A DNA stretch of 64,000 nucleotides from Carettochelys insculpta (GCF_033958435.1 NC_134160.1:15363001-15427000), one strand, 5' to 3'. Positions 43,435 to 55,430 are shown, counted from the first letter of the stretch. The notes: generated by a model not told the origin, from the letters alone. Program-made: numbers and translations.

Positions 43435-44085
43435 ATCTATAAAAAAGGACATAAAGACAATCCAGGGAATTACAGAGCAGTCAACTTAACTTCTGTACCA
43501 GGAAAGATAATGGAGCAATTAGTTAAGGAATCTATTTGCAAATATCTAGAAAATAATGAGGTGATAAGTAACAGTCAGCAAAGATTTGTAATGAACAAAT
43601 CATATCAAAACTACCTGATAGCTTTCTTTGAGAAGATAATAAGCCTGGCGGGTAAGTAGTAGATGTGGTATACCTAGACTTTAGTAAGGCATCTGACACA
43701 GTCTCACATGACCTTCTCATTAACAAACTAAGAAAACACAAATTAAGCCTTGTCTACACTGAACCACCCTGAGGATATAACCTATCTCCCCAGCTGCAAG
43801 TACCCAAGGAAGAGGGAGAAAATTATTCTCCTTTACCTCTGATGATGGGACAGGAAGCAATGAACTTAAATTGCAGCAAGGAGGTTTGGGTTGAACATTA
43901 AGGAAAAAAAAAAATCTCCTGTCAGGGTGGTTAAACACTGGAATGAATTGTCCAAGGAAGCTGGGGAATCTTCATAATGGAAATATTTTAAGGACAGGTT
44001 AGACAAACACTTGTCAGAGATGGTCTACACAGTGCTTGACCCTGAGGGTCCTTCCAGTTCTGTGGTTCTGATTCTAGATGGCCCT
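43435..44085 (+). mobile_element. CR1 LINE with internal deletion
   Basis: The plus-strand frame at 43441-43659 carries RT text 'GNYRAVNLTSVPGKIMEQLV' and 'ENNEVISNSQQRFVMNKSY'. 43660-43740 reads on as a 'VVYLDFSKA.DTVSHDLL' type block in another frame. The sequence then jumps to the CR1 3' end (43925-44085, 'gacaggttagacaaacactt'), skipping most of RT. A 'gccttgtctacactgaacc' MITE-like phrase lies at the junction (about 43748). Confidence 0.75.
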
Positions 44086-44156
44086 TGTGGTCCCCCCTCA
44101 GCCAGTAAGTTTTACAAGCTCTAGGAAAGCAGTTGCCTGATGCAGGACCTGGTGTT

Positions 44157-44330
44157 AAGAATCAGAGTAGCCGTATTAGTCTGTATCCACAGAAACAATG
44201 AGAAGTCCTGTGGCACCTTACAGACTAACGTGCATCTGCCAAAGCAGGTCTTTACCCCCAAAAGCTTATTCTCCAAAAATCTATTAGTCTATAAGGTGCC
44301 ACTGAACTTCTTGTTGTTTTTATCCTGGTG
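44157..44330. repeat. Penelope-like inverted hairpin
   Basis: Left arm 'gtagccgtattagtctgtat', 'aagtcctgtggcaccttaca' and right arm 'tagtctataaggtgccactg' are inverted copies. A very decayed core (CTGCCAA, then CCCCAAAAGC) sits at about 44235-44266. Confidence 0.6.
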
Positions 44331-45799
44331 TTAATGGCCTAAGCAGGTCATTTTCCCCTCCTGTAGAACTGACGCAATCTTGTGCTGACATGCAGGAGGT
44401 GCCACGTTGCCACAGCTGCTATATTTCAGCCCTGAGCCCCCAGTGCTAAAGGACGGAGCTAGCACTGCTCTCACACGTTTGACCGCTCCCAATCGGCTGT
44501 TCGCTCACTTTTGCACTTGCAGCTGGGGACAGAACGGTTCTTCCTTTCCAGCTTAAACGCGTGCAGCTTCGCTGCATTGCTGGTGTGTTCTGCTGGCTGA
44601 TACAAAGGGCACCATGCCTACATACACTGTCCTGCTCTGAGGGCTGCCAAAGCATGCTGGATCTTTGCATGAGTGGCTCTATATAAATGTCTATTTAATT
44701 AACAGAGGAAGATCTATGTGTTTCCACAAACGTGCTCTGTTTTCACGGCCTCTCTCTCCCCTCCCAGCCCAGCTTCCCCTAAAGACGGGTCAATGACTAA
44801 GAGTGCCAGGCTGAGAGCTTCAAAGGAATCCAGGGAAAGGAAGCCCCCAGCTGAACTAGCGCAGGGGTGGGATTCAGGCAGAGAGGGGCAGGAGGGTCTG
44901 TAATTAACAGAGAACACTCTCTTTGAGATGCAGTCATAGAATGCTTTATTCCTGTGTCCCGACCTTCCTCCACTGCCAGCAGATAGCTGGGAACCCCACT
45001 GGCGCAGTGTGTCTCTCCAGCCCACTCTAGAAGAAGGATGGTACAAAAGATAACAGCCTTCTACTGCTACAAGTAGCCGAGTATTGTGCTGTGTCTCTAA
45101 GGAGCCCAACCCCTCTGTCCATGACAGGAGCCAGCAGAGTTCCATGTCATTCATTACATATCGGGGATTCCGCCCCACGCCCCTCCCACCAATTTTATCA
45201 GGTTTCATTTAGCTTAGGAAATTACGTCTAAAATACACCATTAAAAGAACATGAGGGTCGCAAAGTCGCACACCCACAAGCTGGAAAATGCCGGTATTAC
45301 TATTACTCAGGCTGCCTGCATGCAGCCCCCTTGTGCATCTGCGTTACGATACTGTGGCTAATGACATGATCACATCCTGTATCCGTCCACAGGACACTGC
45401 TTGTTGGGTGCACAGGACAAAGCATTCCCTAGGAATGAACCAAGGTTATGCAGTGAACGCTGTTGTCTGTAGGGCCCCTGCCTCAGGTTTCACGGTTCAG
45501 ACAACTGAATATTGCCATGGAGAATTGGATTCTCTCTCTGCCTCTGCCACCGAGTTCCCATCCCCGGCTCAGCAAGTCAGTTACGCCATTGTTTTCTCAG
45601 GAGCCTAATCAGTCCCTCATTTACTGGGAACCCAACTTGAGAGAGGTGAGGTCCAATTTGCAGAAGTGCTGAGTACTCACAATTGCAACGGAGAGCTCTG
45701 CTCCAAACACATGTAGTGCTATAAAATGCTAAATACTCTAAAAAAGCAGGTCTAACATCTCAGCAGCGGGCACCCAAAGCTAATTAACACTTTTAGCTT
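44331..45799. other. Non-coding stretch
   Basis: No supported gene. The 164-codon minus frame at 44714-45208 has no domain and no splice signals that I can defend. Confidence 0.45.
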
Positions 45800-45910
45800 T
45801 AATCTCTGGGCCTCAATTCCCCATGTGTAAAACAGGGATAATAAAACCTCCTCACAGAGGTGTTGGGAAGATAAATGCATTCCTGTTTGCAAAGCATTGA
45901 GTGGATGTGA
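45800..45910 (+). repeat. MIR-like SINE fragment
   Basis: 'gggcctcaattccccatgtg', 'taaaacagggataataaaac', 'tgttgggaagataaatgcat' in forward order. Confidence 0.75.
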
Positions 45911-46502
45911 TGAAAGCCCCATAGAAAAGCCCAGGAGGAAATTAATAATTCTGCCTTCGGAGAAGGATTTTGGACAACATGCAATGAACATTGCGTGGGT
46001 GGGGGCGCGAGGGAAATAGCGAATAGCTGCCCTTTCATGTCCACCATCTGTCCAGTGAGCTGAATGAGCTGGGGTTCTGTGATCTGTGCATGCCCACCGA
46101 GAGCAGAATCTAGCTAGAACTGCAGTGGTCACACTAACAGTGGCATTTCCCAACTTGCACAGTTCTTCACTTTGCAAACTCAACCTGCTTGTAGCAGTTC
46201 TTTGGATGCCATTGTGTATTTACTAAACACAAACAGAGTTCTGGGGCCTTAAAATCCCACCTGTCTTGCAGGAACAGGGGGTGTTATAAATGGATGTAAA
46301 AAGGGTGTAAATGAGAACTCATTTGTGTTAAACAGGAGTTCAGAGCTATGCAGCAGGACTGCCCTTTGCTAAGTTGTTGGACTGTGTTGCATCACAGTAG
46401 CATCTCTGATATGGGAGATCGAACACTCACGTGATACTTTAAAACTACAGAGAGGTAAGTAGGGTCTGGTGAAAGATCTTAGCTATGATCCTGCACTGCT
46501 AT
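45911..46502. other. Non-coding stretch
   Basis: No feature recognised. Confidence 0.4.
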
Positions 46503-47100
46503 CGTAGAAGCATAGAATCCGAGGGCTGCCAGGGACCTCAGGAGGTCATTGAGTTCAGCCCCTTGCCTAAAGCAGGATCAACCCCAACTAAATCATCCCA
46601 GCCAGGACTTTGTCATGCTGGGGCTTAAAAACCTCTAGGGATGGAGATTCCACCACCTGTCTCGGTAACACTTTCCAGTGCTTCACCACCCTCCTGGTGA
46701 AGTAGCTTTTCCTAATATCCAACCTCCCCCTCCCCCACTGTAGTTTCAGACCATCGTTCCTTGTTCTGCCATCCGTCAATACTGAGAACAGTCTCTCTCC
46801 ATCCTCTTTAGAGCCCCCCTTCAGCAAACTGAAGGCAGATATCAAATCCCCGCTTACTCTTCTCTTCTGCAAACTACATAAGCCCAAATCCCTCAGTCTC
46901 TCCTCATAGGTCACATCTTCCAGCCCCCTAATTATTTCTATTGCCCTCTGCTGGACCTGCTCCAATGCATCCACATCCTTTCTGTACCGGGGGGGCCCAG
47001 AACTGGACGCGATACTCCAGATGAGGCCTCACCATTGCCAAAGAGAGGAGAATAATAACTTCTTTTGACGTAAATCAATATGAGCTTTGCTGTAGTTAGT
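46503..47100 (-). mobile_element. CR1 LINE, 5'-truncated
   Basis: Minus-strand frame 46588-46974 (128 codons) has 'RAIEIIRGLEDVTYEERLRD', 'LGLCSLQKRRVSGDLISAF' and 'RLDIRKSYFTRRVVKHWKVL', the CR1 RT C-terminus. The 3' end at 46503-46520 retains the ATTCTATG-type terminal wording ('agcatagaatcc' on the plus strand). Only the last ~0.6 kb is present. Confidence 0.88.
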
Positions 47101-48419
47101 GAAGAATCAGACTTTTCATTTGTTCCCATGCCCTGCACCCCTTTAGCTTGAGAAGTCCCATATCACCAGGAAGAGAGAGAAGTTTTTCAGTATTGTGTTA
47201 CGAGACCAGCTGCCCGTCCAACCCATCCCCCAGCCCAAAGCCCCTCCCATTTGCACACTGACGTTAGCTAAAATTTTAAAGCCAGATTAAGTCTCATGTC
47301 CTCAACTAAATGGAGTACATTTGAACGAATCAGGAGCCAGATAAACTAAATTACACTTAATCCACATTGTGAGCAGATGCTGCAGGAGTCCTGGGCAGGG
47401 GAGAGGGTGGAAACAGCTGGATTTAAGAGGGCCCTGACCCTGTTGGAGAGGGACTCTGCGAGTCTATTGTCCTTATTTCCACCAGTGACTTTCTTTGCTC
47501 CCAGTTTTCAAATTAGCACTGGGACGGAGCCATGCTGGACTGGCCCAGTGGGAGCCTTCAGGCCCCAATGTCCATATCAGGCACAAGACAGACTGCAGCT
47601 GTGCAGCCTTCCCCATGGGGACTCAGCCACGTGCTTCAGCTCAGCTCCGGCCTGCAGGGAAGGGAGGTCAGACTCCATGTCCAGTCACTGATCACTCTGC
47701 TGAGTCTAACAGCAAAGGCCAGTGCGGACAGAATCTCCTCCTGCTAAGTCTCAGCCTGACAACCCCATTTGGTACCATGTGGTTTAGATCTCAGCCATAT
47801 GCTTTTTGCTGTGTCCAGGCCCTCAAAATCTTCTAGCATCTTCACTGACACCAGTGGGTGAAACAGAGCCCCACCACGCTGCTCTCTGTGTGTGGCAGGA
47901 TGAAATGTATCTGCCCACTAAAGGTCAGCACCCGAGGATCCTTCTGCACAGATGTGGCATTTGGAAAAGGCAAACTGATGAGTTCAGCACACAAAGCAAA
48001 CCCCAACTGCTGAACAAGTTCAAATGACATTTTAATAATCCAGGGGCACTGCTAGGCAAGGTACCTGATTGCACCCCAAGGCGGTTCCTGGAGCAGTCCA
48101 GAGCTGCAGGGGATGCAGAGAAACCCCTATCCAACCCCCAACCCACCCCACCCCTCAGTAGGATTAGCCCCTTAGTTACAGTACGAGGCTGACCACAATC
48201 TGCTGAAGGAGCCTTGGTCAAAGCCTGCCCTTGGGTGACCCTTTCTGGGGAACCCCATCCTGACTTCCCCATAAGCCCTCAAAAGGGCACAGCCAGAAGC
48301 CACAGCCGCTTCTTTGATCAATGAAATGTGTCTCCTGGTTGGAGCCACGCACCCGGACTGCTCAGCAGCACTCTGCGCACACGCCCCAGTGCCTGCAGGA
48401 GAAGCACATGGCTGCGCCA
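47101..48419. other. Non-coding stretch
   Basis: No supported feature. Confidence 0.45.
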
Positions 48420-49046
48420 GTGACAGTGGCTCTGGGGAGTCCCAAGAATTGGGCTAGAGTTCTGGGGGGCTGCAGGTGCCTGGCTCTGCAGGAGGGAGAT
48501 TGAATTAGAGCTGGGGAGGAGAGGGGCTGTGGGTGCCTGGCTCTGGGGGAGGGGAGGGGAGGGGATTGAGCCATGTATTACATATAGGGCACCCATATGT
48601 CCCTATCCCAAATACGGGGGGGTAGTGGAGGGGACTGGGTTAGAGTGGGGGTGCTGGTGTGGGGGCTGCAGGTTCCTGGCTCTGGGGGAGGGGAGGGGAT
48701 TGGGTTAGAGTGGGGGTGCGGGTGTGGGGGCTGCAGGTGCCTGGCTCTGGGGGAGGGGAGGGGATTGGGTTAGAGTGGGGGTGCAGGTGTGGGGGCTGCG
48801 GGTGCCTGGCTCTGGGGAAGGGGAGGGGATTGGGTTAGAGTGGGGGTGCGGGTGCGGGGGCTGCAGGTGCCTGGCTCTGGGGGAGGGGAGGGGATTGGGT
48901 TAGAGTGGGGGTGCAGGTGTGGGGACTGTGGGTTCCTGGTTCTGGGGGAGGGAAGGGGAGGGGATCGGGTTAGAGTGGGGGTGCAGGTGTGGGGGCTGCG
49001 GGTGCCTGGCTCTGGGGGAGGGGAGGGGATTCAGCCATGTATTACA
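48420..49046. repeat. 65-bp minisatellite, about 6-8 copies
   Basis: The anchor TAGAGTGGGGG starts at 48641, 48706, 48771, 48836, 48901 and 48971, giving a 65-bp period and one 70-bp spacing. The unit reads 'ggggctgcaggtgcctggct', 'ctgggggaggggagggga', 'ttgggttagagtgggggtgc'. Diverged units precede it from 48470. Strongly G-skewed, so frames across it are artefacts. Confidence 0.9.
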
Positions 49047-49441
49047 TATAGGGCACCCATATGTCCCTTTCCCAAATACGGGACAGGGGCTATGTGGGGG
49101 AGGGGCAGCTCCTCCCAGCTCCACCAAGCCCAGGAAGCTGAGAAGGAGGCGGGAGCCACTGGTGCTCCCCAGGAGCCCCAGGGTAGTGGCAGACCCCGGC
49201 CCTGCCCCGGAGCCCTGGGGAAGCGGCAGGGAGGCAGCAGCTGCCCACGCTCCCCCAGGGCTTGGGAAGTGACTCCCACCAGCAGCTGCTCCTGCGTATC
49301 TGCCAGCGGAAAAGGTCGGGGGGCGGGGGGGGGGAGCCCAAATATGCGACACTTCGTCCCTGTTAGAAAATAAGTCAGGACGCCTTTTTGGTGTTGCAAA
49401 TATGGGGCCCTCCTGCCCAACAGGGGACGGACGGTCACCCT
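49047..49441. mobile_element. TA-flanked MITE (GGGCACCC... termini)
   Basis: Left 'tagggcacccatatgtccc' and right 'ggacggacggtcaccctaa' are inverted relatives. A second, isolated left end stands at 48584-48620 on the other side of the minisatellite. No transposase. Confidence 0.5.
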
Positions 49442-51440
49442 AATGTGCATTTATTTTATCTGTCTACAGACAGACAGACAACACATGGCTCTTTGCTCTC
49501 TACCCACAGCTACTTTGGCCCTTGGTCTCTAACTGGTTGGCCACCCCTGTAACAGGGGATTATTCTTTTTGCCCCGGGCCCTCCCAAGCCCAGGGTCCAG
49601 CCAATCAGGGGCCACACAGACACCGGTGCAAGCCCTCCTCTTGGCCCAAGGGAAACTCTGGGAACTCTTTGGCCCTGCTCCTGTCCCTTGGCTGAACGAC
49701 CCTCCCGCAGCAGCCTTCCTGCCACTCTGCCCACAGCAGTGAGGGCCCAGCTCGCTCCTACAAACCTCACAACAAGGAGGGAGGCCTGGGCTCTGGGTTT
49801 CCATCCTGGAGCCGTGGCAGACACATGCACCTACCGCAGCCTTTCAAACAGGGCTGCAGCCCAGAGGAATGTTATACGACTGAAGGAGAGACATGACTGG
49901 AAACTCATTTTCCGCTCCTTCCTCCCCGTCGCTGCTGAGCCAAGCCCCAGGGCTAAGGCGTCTGTCCCTGAGCCCTGGGGTCTCGGGCCCATGATGGGCT
50001 CTGGACAGGCTGGCAGTGCGCCAGCACACCTGAGAAGGAAAGTGCGAAGCAAGGCAAGGTGGCGACAAAGGCAGCGGCAGCGGACAATCCCGCCAGGCCA
50101 GCCTGAGCAAGACGGGCCTGGAGCACGAGAAAGGAGGGTCTGCGCGCACCTTTCATCTCTGACAGCTAATGTGCTGTGCTGCAGCATACACAACCCTGCT
50201 GGCTGGCCCGGGCGCTGCCCCACCAACTGTCCCATTCCCAGGGATTTCAGGTGCATGGCATTAGCCAGACAGACCTGGGCCGGCTCCCTGCAGGGTCCTG
50301 GGGCTTCAGCGGGAGCACCAGGCAACACACAAAAGGTGACCAAACTCCTGTCGTCACCTGCAGCTGCCAAAGAACCTGTAGCAGGAACCAGCCACTTAGA
50401 AAGACACAGCATCAGCAACACATGGCCAATGCCACACCAGCTGAGTGGCGGAGCTGGGAGGTCAGGGCCTGTGACCAAGGCCCTGCATGCCACACAACAG
50501 GTCACTGAGCAGCCCTGGGGGTCCTTGTCCCAGGTGAGCCTGCCCCTCCAGGAGAGCATGTCAAAGTCAGACCTTGTGTTCAGGAGTCGCTGGCTGCACA
50601 CGCTGAAGATGGCCCTGGCCGTGAGACAGACCCTGTGGTGAGCTTACGGGAGGCAGGGTGGGGTGGGCCGAGGCAGCCTGAGGGAGTACAGCCTGCAGAC
50701 ACCACCCCTCTGCTCCCAGGCCTCTGCAGGTGCATTGCCTCTCCAGAACAAGGCAGCTCTCTGGCCTGGTCTCTGCCCCTCAGGCTAAAGCCAGTCTCTC
50801 CTGGATACAGGTAAGCAAATAGCAGAAACCTATGGAAAGATTACAGTTAATCTGTGCACTCAGTAATTACACTGACAAGCTGATCCTTAAGACCCTGGCT
50901 GGCCCAGTCTGCAGCCGATGCCAAACACTGCAAGGGGACAGAGCCCAGCTGGGGGCCGTGGGAAGGGTACCCAGGAGGCAGTCACAAGTGGCAGAGCAAA
51001 CCCGGAGCAGAGTCAGGAGAGCGGCCCCCAACAAGAGCAGTGCCAGGCCCGGGGGTCTGGTTCCTGGCTTCTCAGGACACATCCCATTGTAGTAACATAC
51101 CCCCTCCCCCACCAGCCCCCCTTCCAACTTGGCCACCAGCAATGGGCGTAATCGGCAGGGCCAGTGCAAATGTATGCCAGGATTGCAGGATTGTGGTTTT
51201 CAGAGGAGTGCCAGGCTCTCATCCACTCATCTACCTTGGAAGCTACTGCCAGAGGCCTTGGGAACCAGAGCCATCTCTGTGGGGCCCTCTCTGATCTGCA
51301 TGCATGTGAAACCCTGGAGAAGCTGCTCATGTGAGAGCCAGGACTTCAACCCATTTCCACTTTGCTGAATAGACCTTGTCAACTCTGGCCTTCCCTCTTA
51401 CTGGGACCCCACTCTTCAAATACCCCTCTGAAACCACCCC
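49442..51440. other. Non-coding stretch
   Basis: Ends of a hAT-like element ('ggttggccacccctgtaaca') lie at about 49530-49552. A 317-codon plus frame (49688-50641) and a 256-codon minus frame (49831-50601) lie over the same DNA without domains, so neither is called. Confidence 0.45.
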
Positions 51441-51444
51441 CCTC

Positions 51445-51545
51445 AACTCATGCATCTGATGAAGTGGATCTTTGCCCACAAAAGCTCATGGTCCAAAATA
51501 TCTTTTAGTCTATAAGGTTCCACAAGACTTCTTCTTGTTCTCGAC
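51445..51545 (+). repeat. Penelope-like fragment with intact CTGATGA box
   Basis: CTGATGA (51456-51462), stem GTGG (51464-51467) paired with CCAC (51476-51479), then AAAA (51480-51483) where a hammerhead needs GAAA. 'gctcatggtccaaaatatct' and 'agtctataaggttccacaag' follow. One substitution separates it from the conserved core. Confidence 0.65.
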
Positions 51546-51605
51546 TTCATCTCAGTGGCTCTGCCCACAGTGCTAGGAACAATTCTTTACATTTCAAATT
51601 GTTCC

Positions 51606-51650
51606 CAGATATCCAACTATTCTGCGTAGCAGAGAGGTACAGCTAGAGGG
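51606..51650. repeat. Partial duplicate of the Tigger-like element edge
   Basis: 'atatccaactattctgcgta' and 'gcagagaggtacagctag' resemble 51869-51906 of the neighbouring element. Confidence 0.45.
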
Positions 51651-51820
51651 CCCCAGCCAAAGGGGCAGGCGCTGCAGCAACACTGGGAGACTCCCTGCCC
51701 CGTCGAGCACACAGACTCACTAAAGGGTGCGGCTGGGTCTGGAGGCAAAGACGGAGGAAGCAACTGGCCCCAGGTCAGTGCCAAGAAGGGAACCGAACAC
51801 ACCACTGGCCCATGCCGATA

Positions 51821-52143
51821 CAGTGAACTCTCTCATATCCAGCAGCCCCAGCACCTGGAGGTTGCTGGATATCCAAGTATTCTGGCTAATAGAGAGGTGC
51901 ACCTAGCAATGCATAACACTAAAGAAAAACAAGATTAGATATTAAGAAACAAACACAAATGTATGCAGAGTACTTTATTTACCAACAACAGCAGTACTGT
52001 ATGCTGTAAACTTATACTGCATTTACTTGTATTTACTTTCACTAGACTGTACTTATGAAAAACCTAACTAAAATTTACTTTGGGTTAAAATGCCGGTTAT
52101 TTAGTTCGGAATGAGAGAATGCCGGCTACAAAAAAGTTTACTG
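51821..52143. mobile_element. Tigger/pogo-like MITE (second family)
   Basis: Left end CAGTGAACTCTCTCATATCC, right end 'aaaaaagtttactg', flanked on both sides by TA (51819-51820 and 52144-52145). AT-rich interior without an ORF. Confidence 0.65.
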
Positions 52144-52145
52144 TA

Positions 52146-53190
52146 ATAGGATCCATGAGAGTCAATCAGAAATGTAATCGGCACTGCAGCATTCAAACCC
52201 AGCCCTGATCTGCCATCTGTCAAGCAGGAGGAACTCCACAGCAGACCATGCAGCTACACCAGCATAAAACCAGTCCCAGATGAGAACTAGGCCTCACAGC
52301 TATTAAATCTCACACACAGTCCCTAAATTGTCATGGGGACACCTCTCCTACGAGGGTATAGTGGTCCTTTCATTCCAAGCTTCTCTTCCCAGGTACTTCT
52401 AACTTTCTGAAGAATGCCTAAGAGATCTTTGGGGGCAGAATTACTCATTCCCCACGCAAAGACTCATCTTTGGGGAAAAGGCATGAAGTTTGTTAACACG
52501 TTAGAATTGTCCAAGTGTGAAGGAGAAGGAGGGTCTTGGCTCTAAGCCTACAGAGACCTGAATAAAAATATTACTGCCTCGTAAATAATACATCTTCCCC
52601 TGGGCCATCCCCAGCCTGCTCCTTCTGCTTCCTCACAGCTACACATGAATAATTCAAGACTCCTTAAAAAGCACGCCGCCACATCTCAAGACAGGCTGAG
52701 CCCTGCAGCTCCCAGCCCAGTGAGTTTGGAAAAGCTCATGTGAGTTTCCCCAGGGTCGCACTACCAGTGTCTTTGTAAAAGGACCTCACAAACCACCTTC
52801 TTCTCCTCTGCCTTTGATGAAAGAAGGCAGAGGGGTCAGGGAACCTATGCAGCAAACAGAAGCTTGTTGTCTCCCTTGGAAGCAAGGAAGGAGGCAGCTT
52901 CAGTAAAAGTCAATAAAGACAAGTGCAAAATACTCCTCTGGGGAACGAACAACCAGCTTCACGCACACAACATGGGAAATGACTGTCTGGAGACATGGAG
53001 ACTGATCAGAGCCAGACAGGAATAACCTGACAAAATGTTTTCACCAGAAACTCCCAACTTGTTGGGACTCAAAATGAGGGGGGGCAGGGCAGGAGTCTTT
53101 CAGTGAGGTTTTAGATTTGGAAAAAGGCTTTGAAATTGTTGAAATTAAAAAGTCCAATTCTCGGTCAAAATAACTTTTCATTTCAAAATA
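52146..53190. other. Non-coding stretch
   Basis: No feature recognised. Confidence 0.45.
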
Positions 53191-53456
53191 CAGGTTGAAC
53201 CCCTCTAGTCCGGCAACCTTGGGCTGGACCAGTGCCAAACGAGAGAATTCGCCAGACCACAGGAGGTCAATATTGTCTAGCAGCATTACTAACAGCACAG
53301 AACACTGAGAGCCAGGACCGGTGGCAGGAAACAAACTTTATGGGACTGTGGGAAACTTGGCCATACCCCTGGTAAACGCTCGTCTGGCTAACTAAAATCA
53401 TGCCAGATTACGGATGTTGCCAGACCAGTGAGTGCCAGACTAGAGAGGTTCAACCT
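53191..53456 (+). mobile_element. Tigger/pogo-like MITE (copy 2)
   Basis: Starts CAGGTTGAACCCCTCTAGTC after TA (53189-53190) and ends 'agagaggttcaaccta'. Shares 'attgtctagcagcat', 'aacaaactttatgggact' and 'aaatcatgccaga' with 1705-2020, with an interior deletion. Confidence 0.65.
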
Positions 53457-54289
53457 ATGTAAGCTAATTGCAGGGAAAATGGTCAAAACCAAGCCAGAAG
53501 ATTTCACCTGATTGGATGCAAAGTGATCAATAGAGCTCCCCCAGCAACAGCGTCCGCCCATGCTCTCTGGCAGTCCCTGGTGGATGTCCCTTTCCTGCCC
53601 ACATCCTCTGAGCTACAGTCTCAGATTCAGTGACAAGCTCCCAGCTCCTTCCCTTACCCCTATGGGATTCAACACCCTGAAGGTCAGGAGACAGCAGAGC
53701 TCTGTGTTGTTGGAGGATCCTCGTGGGGACACACCCTGAGATCTCACTCGCCTGCCCTCAGTTGCCCCCAGACTCACCACTTCTCCACCATGACACCCAC
53801 AACAATTGCTTACATAGAAGAGCAGCAGGAGGCAAGTGTTAATGGACTTCTAGCTTCTTTTCCTGAAGAATGGCTGGAAAGAAAGAGCCAGGACCCTGCA
53901 TCCCACTGGCAAGTGCAGTGCAGACCAGAGACTGCTCCTGGAGGTGCCACTCAAATGCAACAAACTACTCAAACTTCCCCACCACCACTTGGCAAACATC
54001 AGCACATCCTTTGCTGGGGGACTGAAGGGCTCAGAGCACTGGGAATGGCTGGGCTGAACCCAGACCCATTTCACAGTGGCTCAAAAATGGCTGATTGGTG
54101 ACCTCAGTCCAGTGCCTTAGGAACTTCTGTTGGCAAGACCTGGCAGATTTGTCAGCAAACTGAAAAGAAGGTTAAAGCGTGAAGAGGCTGTGGAAGGGCC
54201 CTGGCTCTGAGAGGGTTCCTGCCAGTCAGGGATCAAGCACATTCTCAGGGGACAAAACCTGCCCTGACACACGCTCCAGTAAACCTAAT
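53457..54289. other. Non-coding stretch
   Basis: No feature recognised. Confidence 0.4.
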
Positions 54290-54430
54290 TAGCCTCTTTT
54301 AAAGCACCTCCCAAGCTTCAGAGACCCAGCTGAAATCCCGGACGAGTCTCCACTTGGTGACTGAGTCCTAGAGGTGGACTCGAACCCGGGATCTCTGGAA
54401 CTTAGTGCAGGAGCCACTACAGTGTGAGCA
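54290..54430 (-). repeat. tRNA-derived SINE
   Basis: On the minus strand an intact B box, GGTTCGAGTCC (54370-54380), follows a tRNA-like head 'tagtggctcctgcactaag'. Body and tail are decayed. Confidence 0.45.
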
Positions 54431-55234
54431 AAAAGCCAGCTGACTCTCAGGTATGGCTGAAAAAGAGACCCATTCTTGCTCTCTCTAAGGGACAAGGACC
54501 CTCACCTGGATGTGTGGGTTACACTCCCCCTAACCACGCCTTCTCTTGCAAGGCCTGGCAAGCGTCCTGACCCCTCGCTGCACAAGTCGGATGCCAGGGG
54601 GCAGGACACCCCAGCTCTGTACTGGAGTCAGCAAACCACAGCTCCCAATTCCAGTTTTGGGAGCCCCAAAGAAGAAAGGAAGAGAGCTGGGGATTGGCTC
54701 TGTGATGGGAGTGAGGGCAGAGCAGGGAGGGATGACTCCAGGTTCTATTCCCACACTGGCCCTGCTCCCCACCCCTCTTTGTCCTGGCTCGGAGATTCTG
54801 GGGATTCCCAACTTCCCCAGTCAACCAGCTATTTATAATGCAATGCTGATGGAGCTAGGAAGGAACTGAACTGCACAGAGCACTGTGCAAATCCCTCCCT
54901 GGTCCAGGCAAGAAGGCCCAACTCCCAGTCACTGCAGCTCCGTCAGTCACAGCTGGAACAGCTTGTGTCTGCCACAGGCTAGGAGCAGCAGACAACCCTC
55001 AGCACCAGATTGCTCAGGCTGTTTTCCAGGTGCACTGCTGAGCTGGTAGGGACAGAGTCTGCACACTGAGGGAAGGGAGGGGGTCGCTGAGGCTGCATCT
55101 GGAAGGGGATTCAGATCAACTCTGAGCCCTGCTCTGGGCAGGGAAAATGAGGAGGAAAGACTGGCAGGAGGGCTCCGTGTATCCAGCTGAAATGTCATCA
55201 CCAAGCAGAGTGCTCAGTCACTCCCACAGCCCTT
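54431..55234. other. Non-coding stretch
   Basis: No feature recognised. Confidence 0.4.
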
Positions 55235-55430
55235 TCTGCCTAAGGATCTCAAAGCTCTTACAAGGGAAGCATTAGCCCCATGTTACACATGTGGAAACCA
55301 AGGCACAGAAGGGCAGGGACTTTTCCCCACACAGCCCCAGGGCATGTAAGTGGTGGAGTCAGGAACAGAACCCAGGAATCCTAACACCTAGCTCCTCTCT
55401 GCTCCAACCATTAGGCTCCACATGCTCTCA
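55235..55430 (-). repeat. MIR-like SINE, long copy
   Basis: 'aaagctcttacaagggaagc', 'gaaaccaaggcacagaaggg', 'ggcatgtaagtggtggagtc', 'aacccaggaatcctaacacc' run in reverse MIR order, nearly full length. Confidence 0.75.

Noticed and set aside
48789..49450. 194-codon plus frame and antisense frames
   Set aside because: Translation of the 65-bp minisatellite (period close to a multiple of 3 plus 2 leaves several frames open); not a gene.
49688..50641. 317-codon plus-strand frame
   Set aside because: No recognisable domain; a 256-codon frame lies antisense over the same DNA; the region is GC-rich with few stops by chance. No splice or promoter evidence.
54355..54400. tRNA gene on the minus strand with GGTTCGAGTCC
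   Set aside because: The B box is intact but no acceptor stem closes around it; a tRNA-derived SINE is the better reading.
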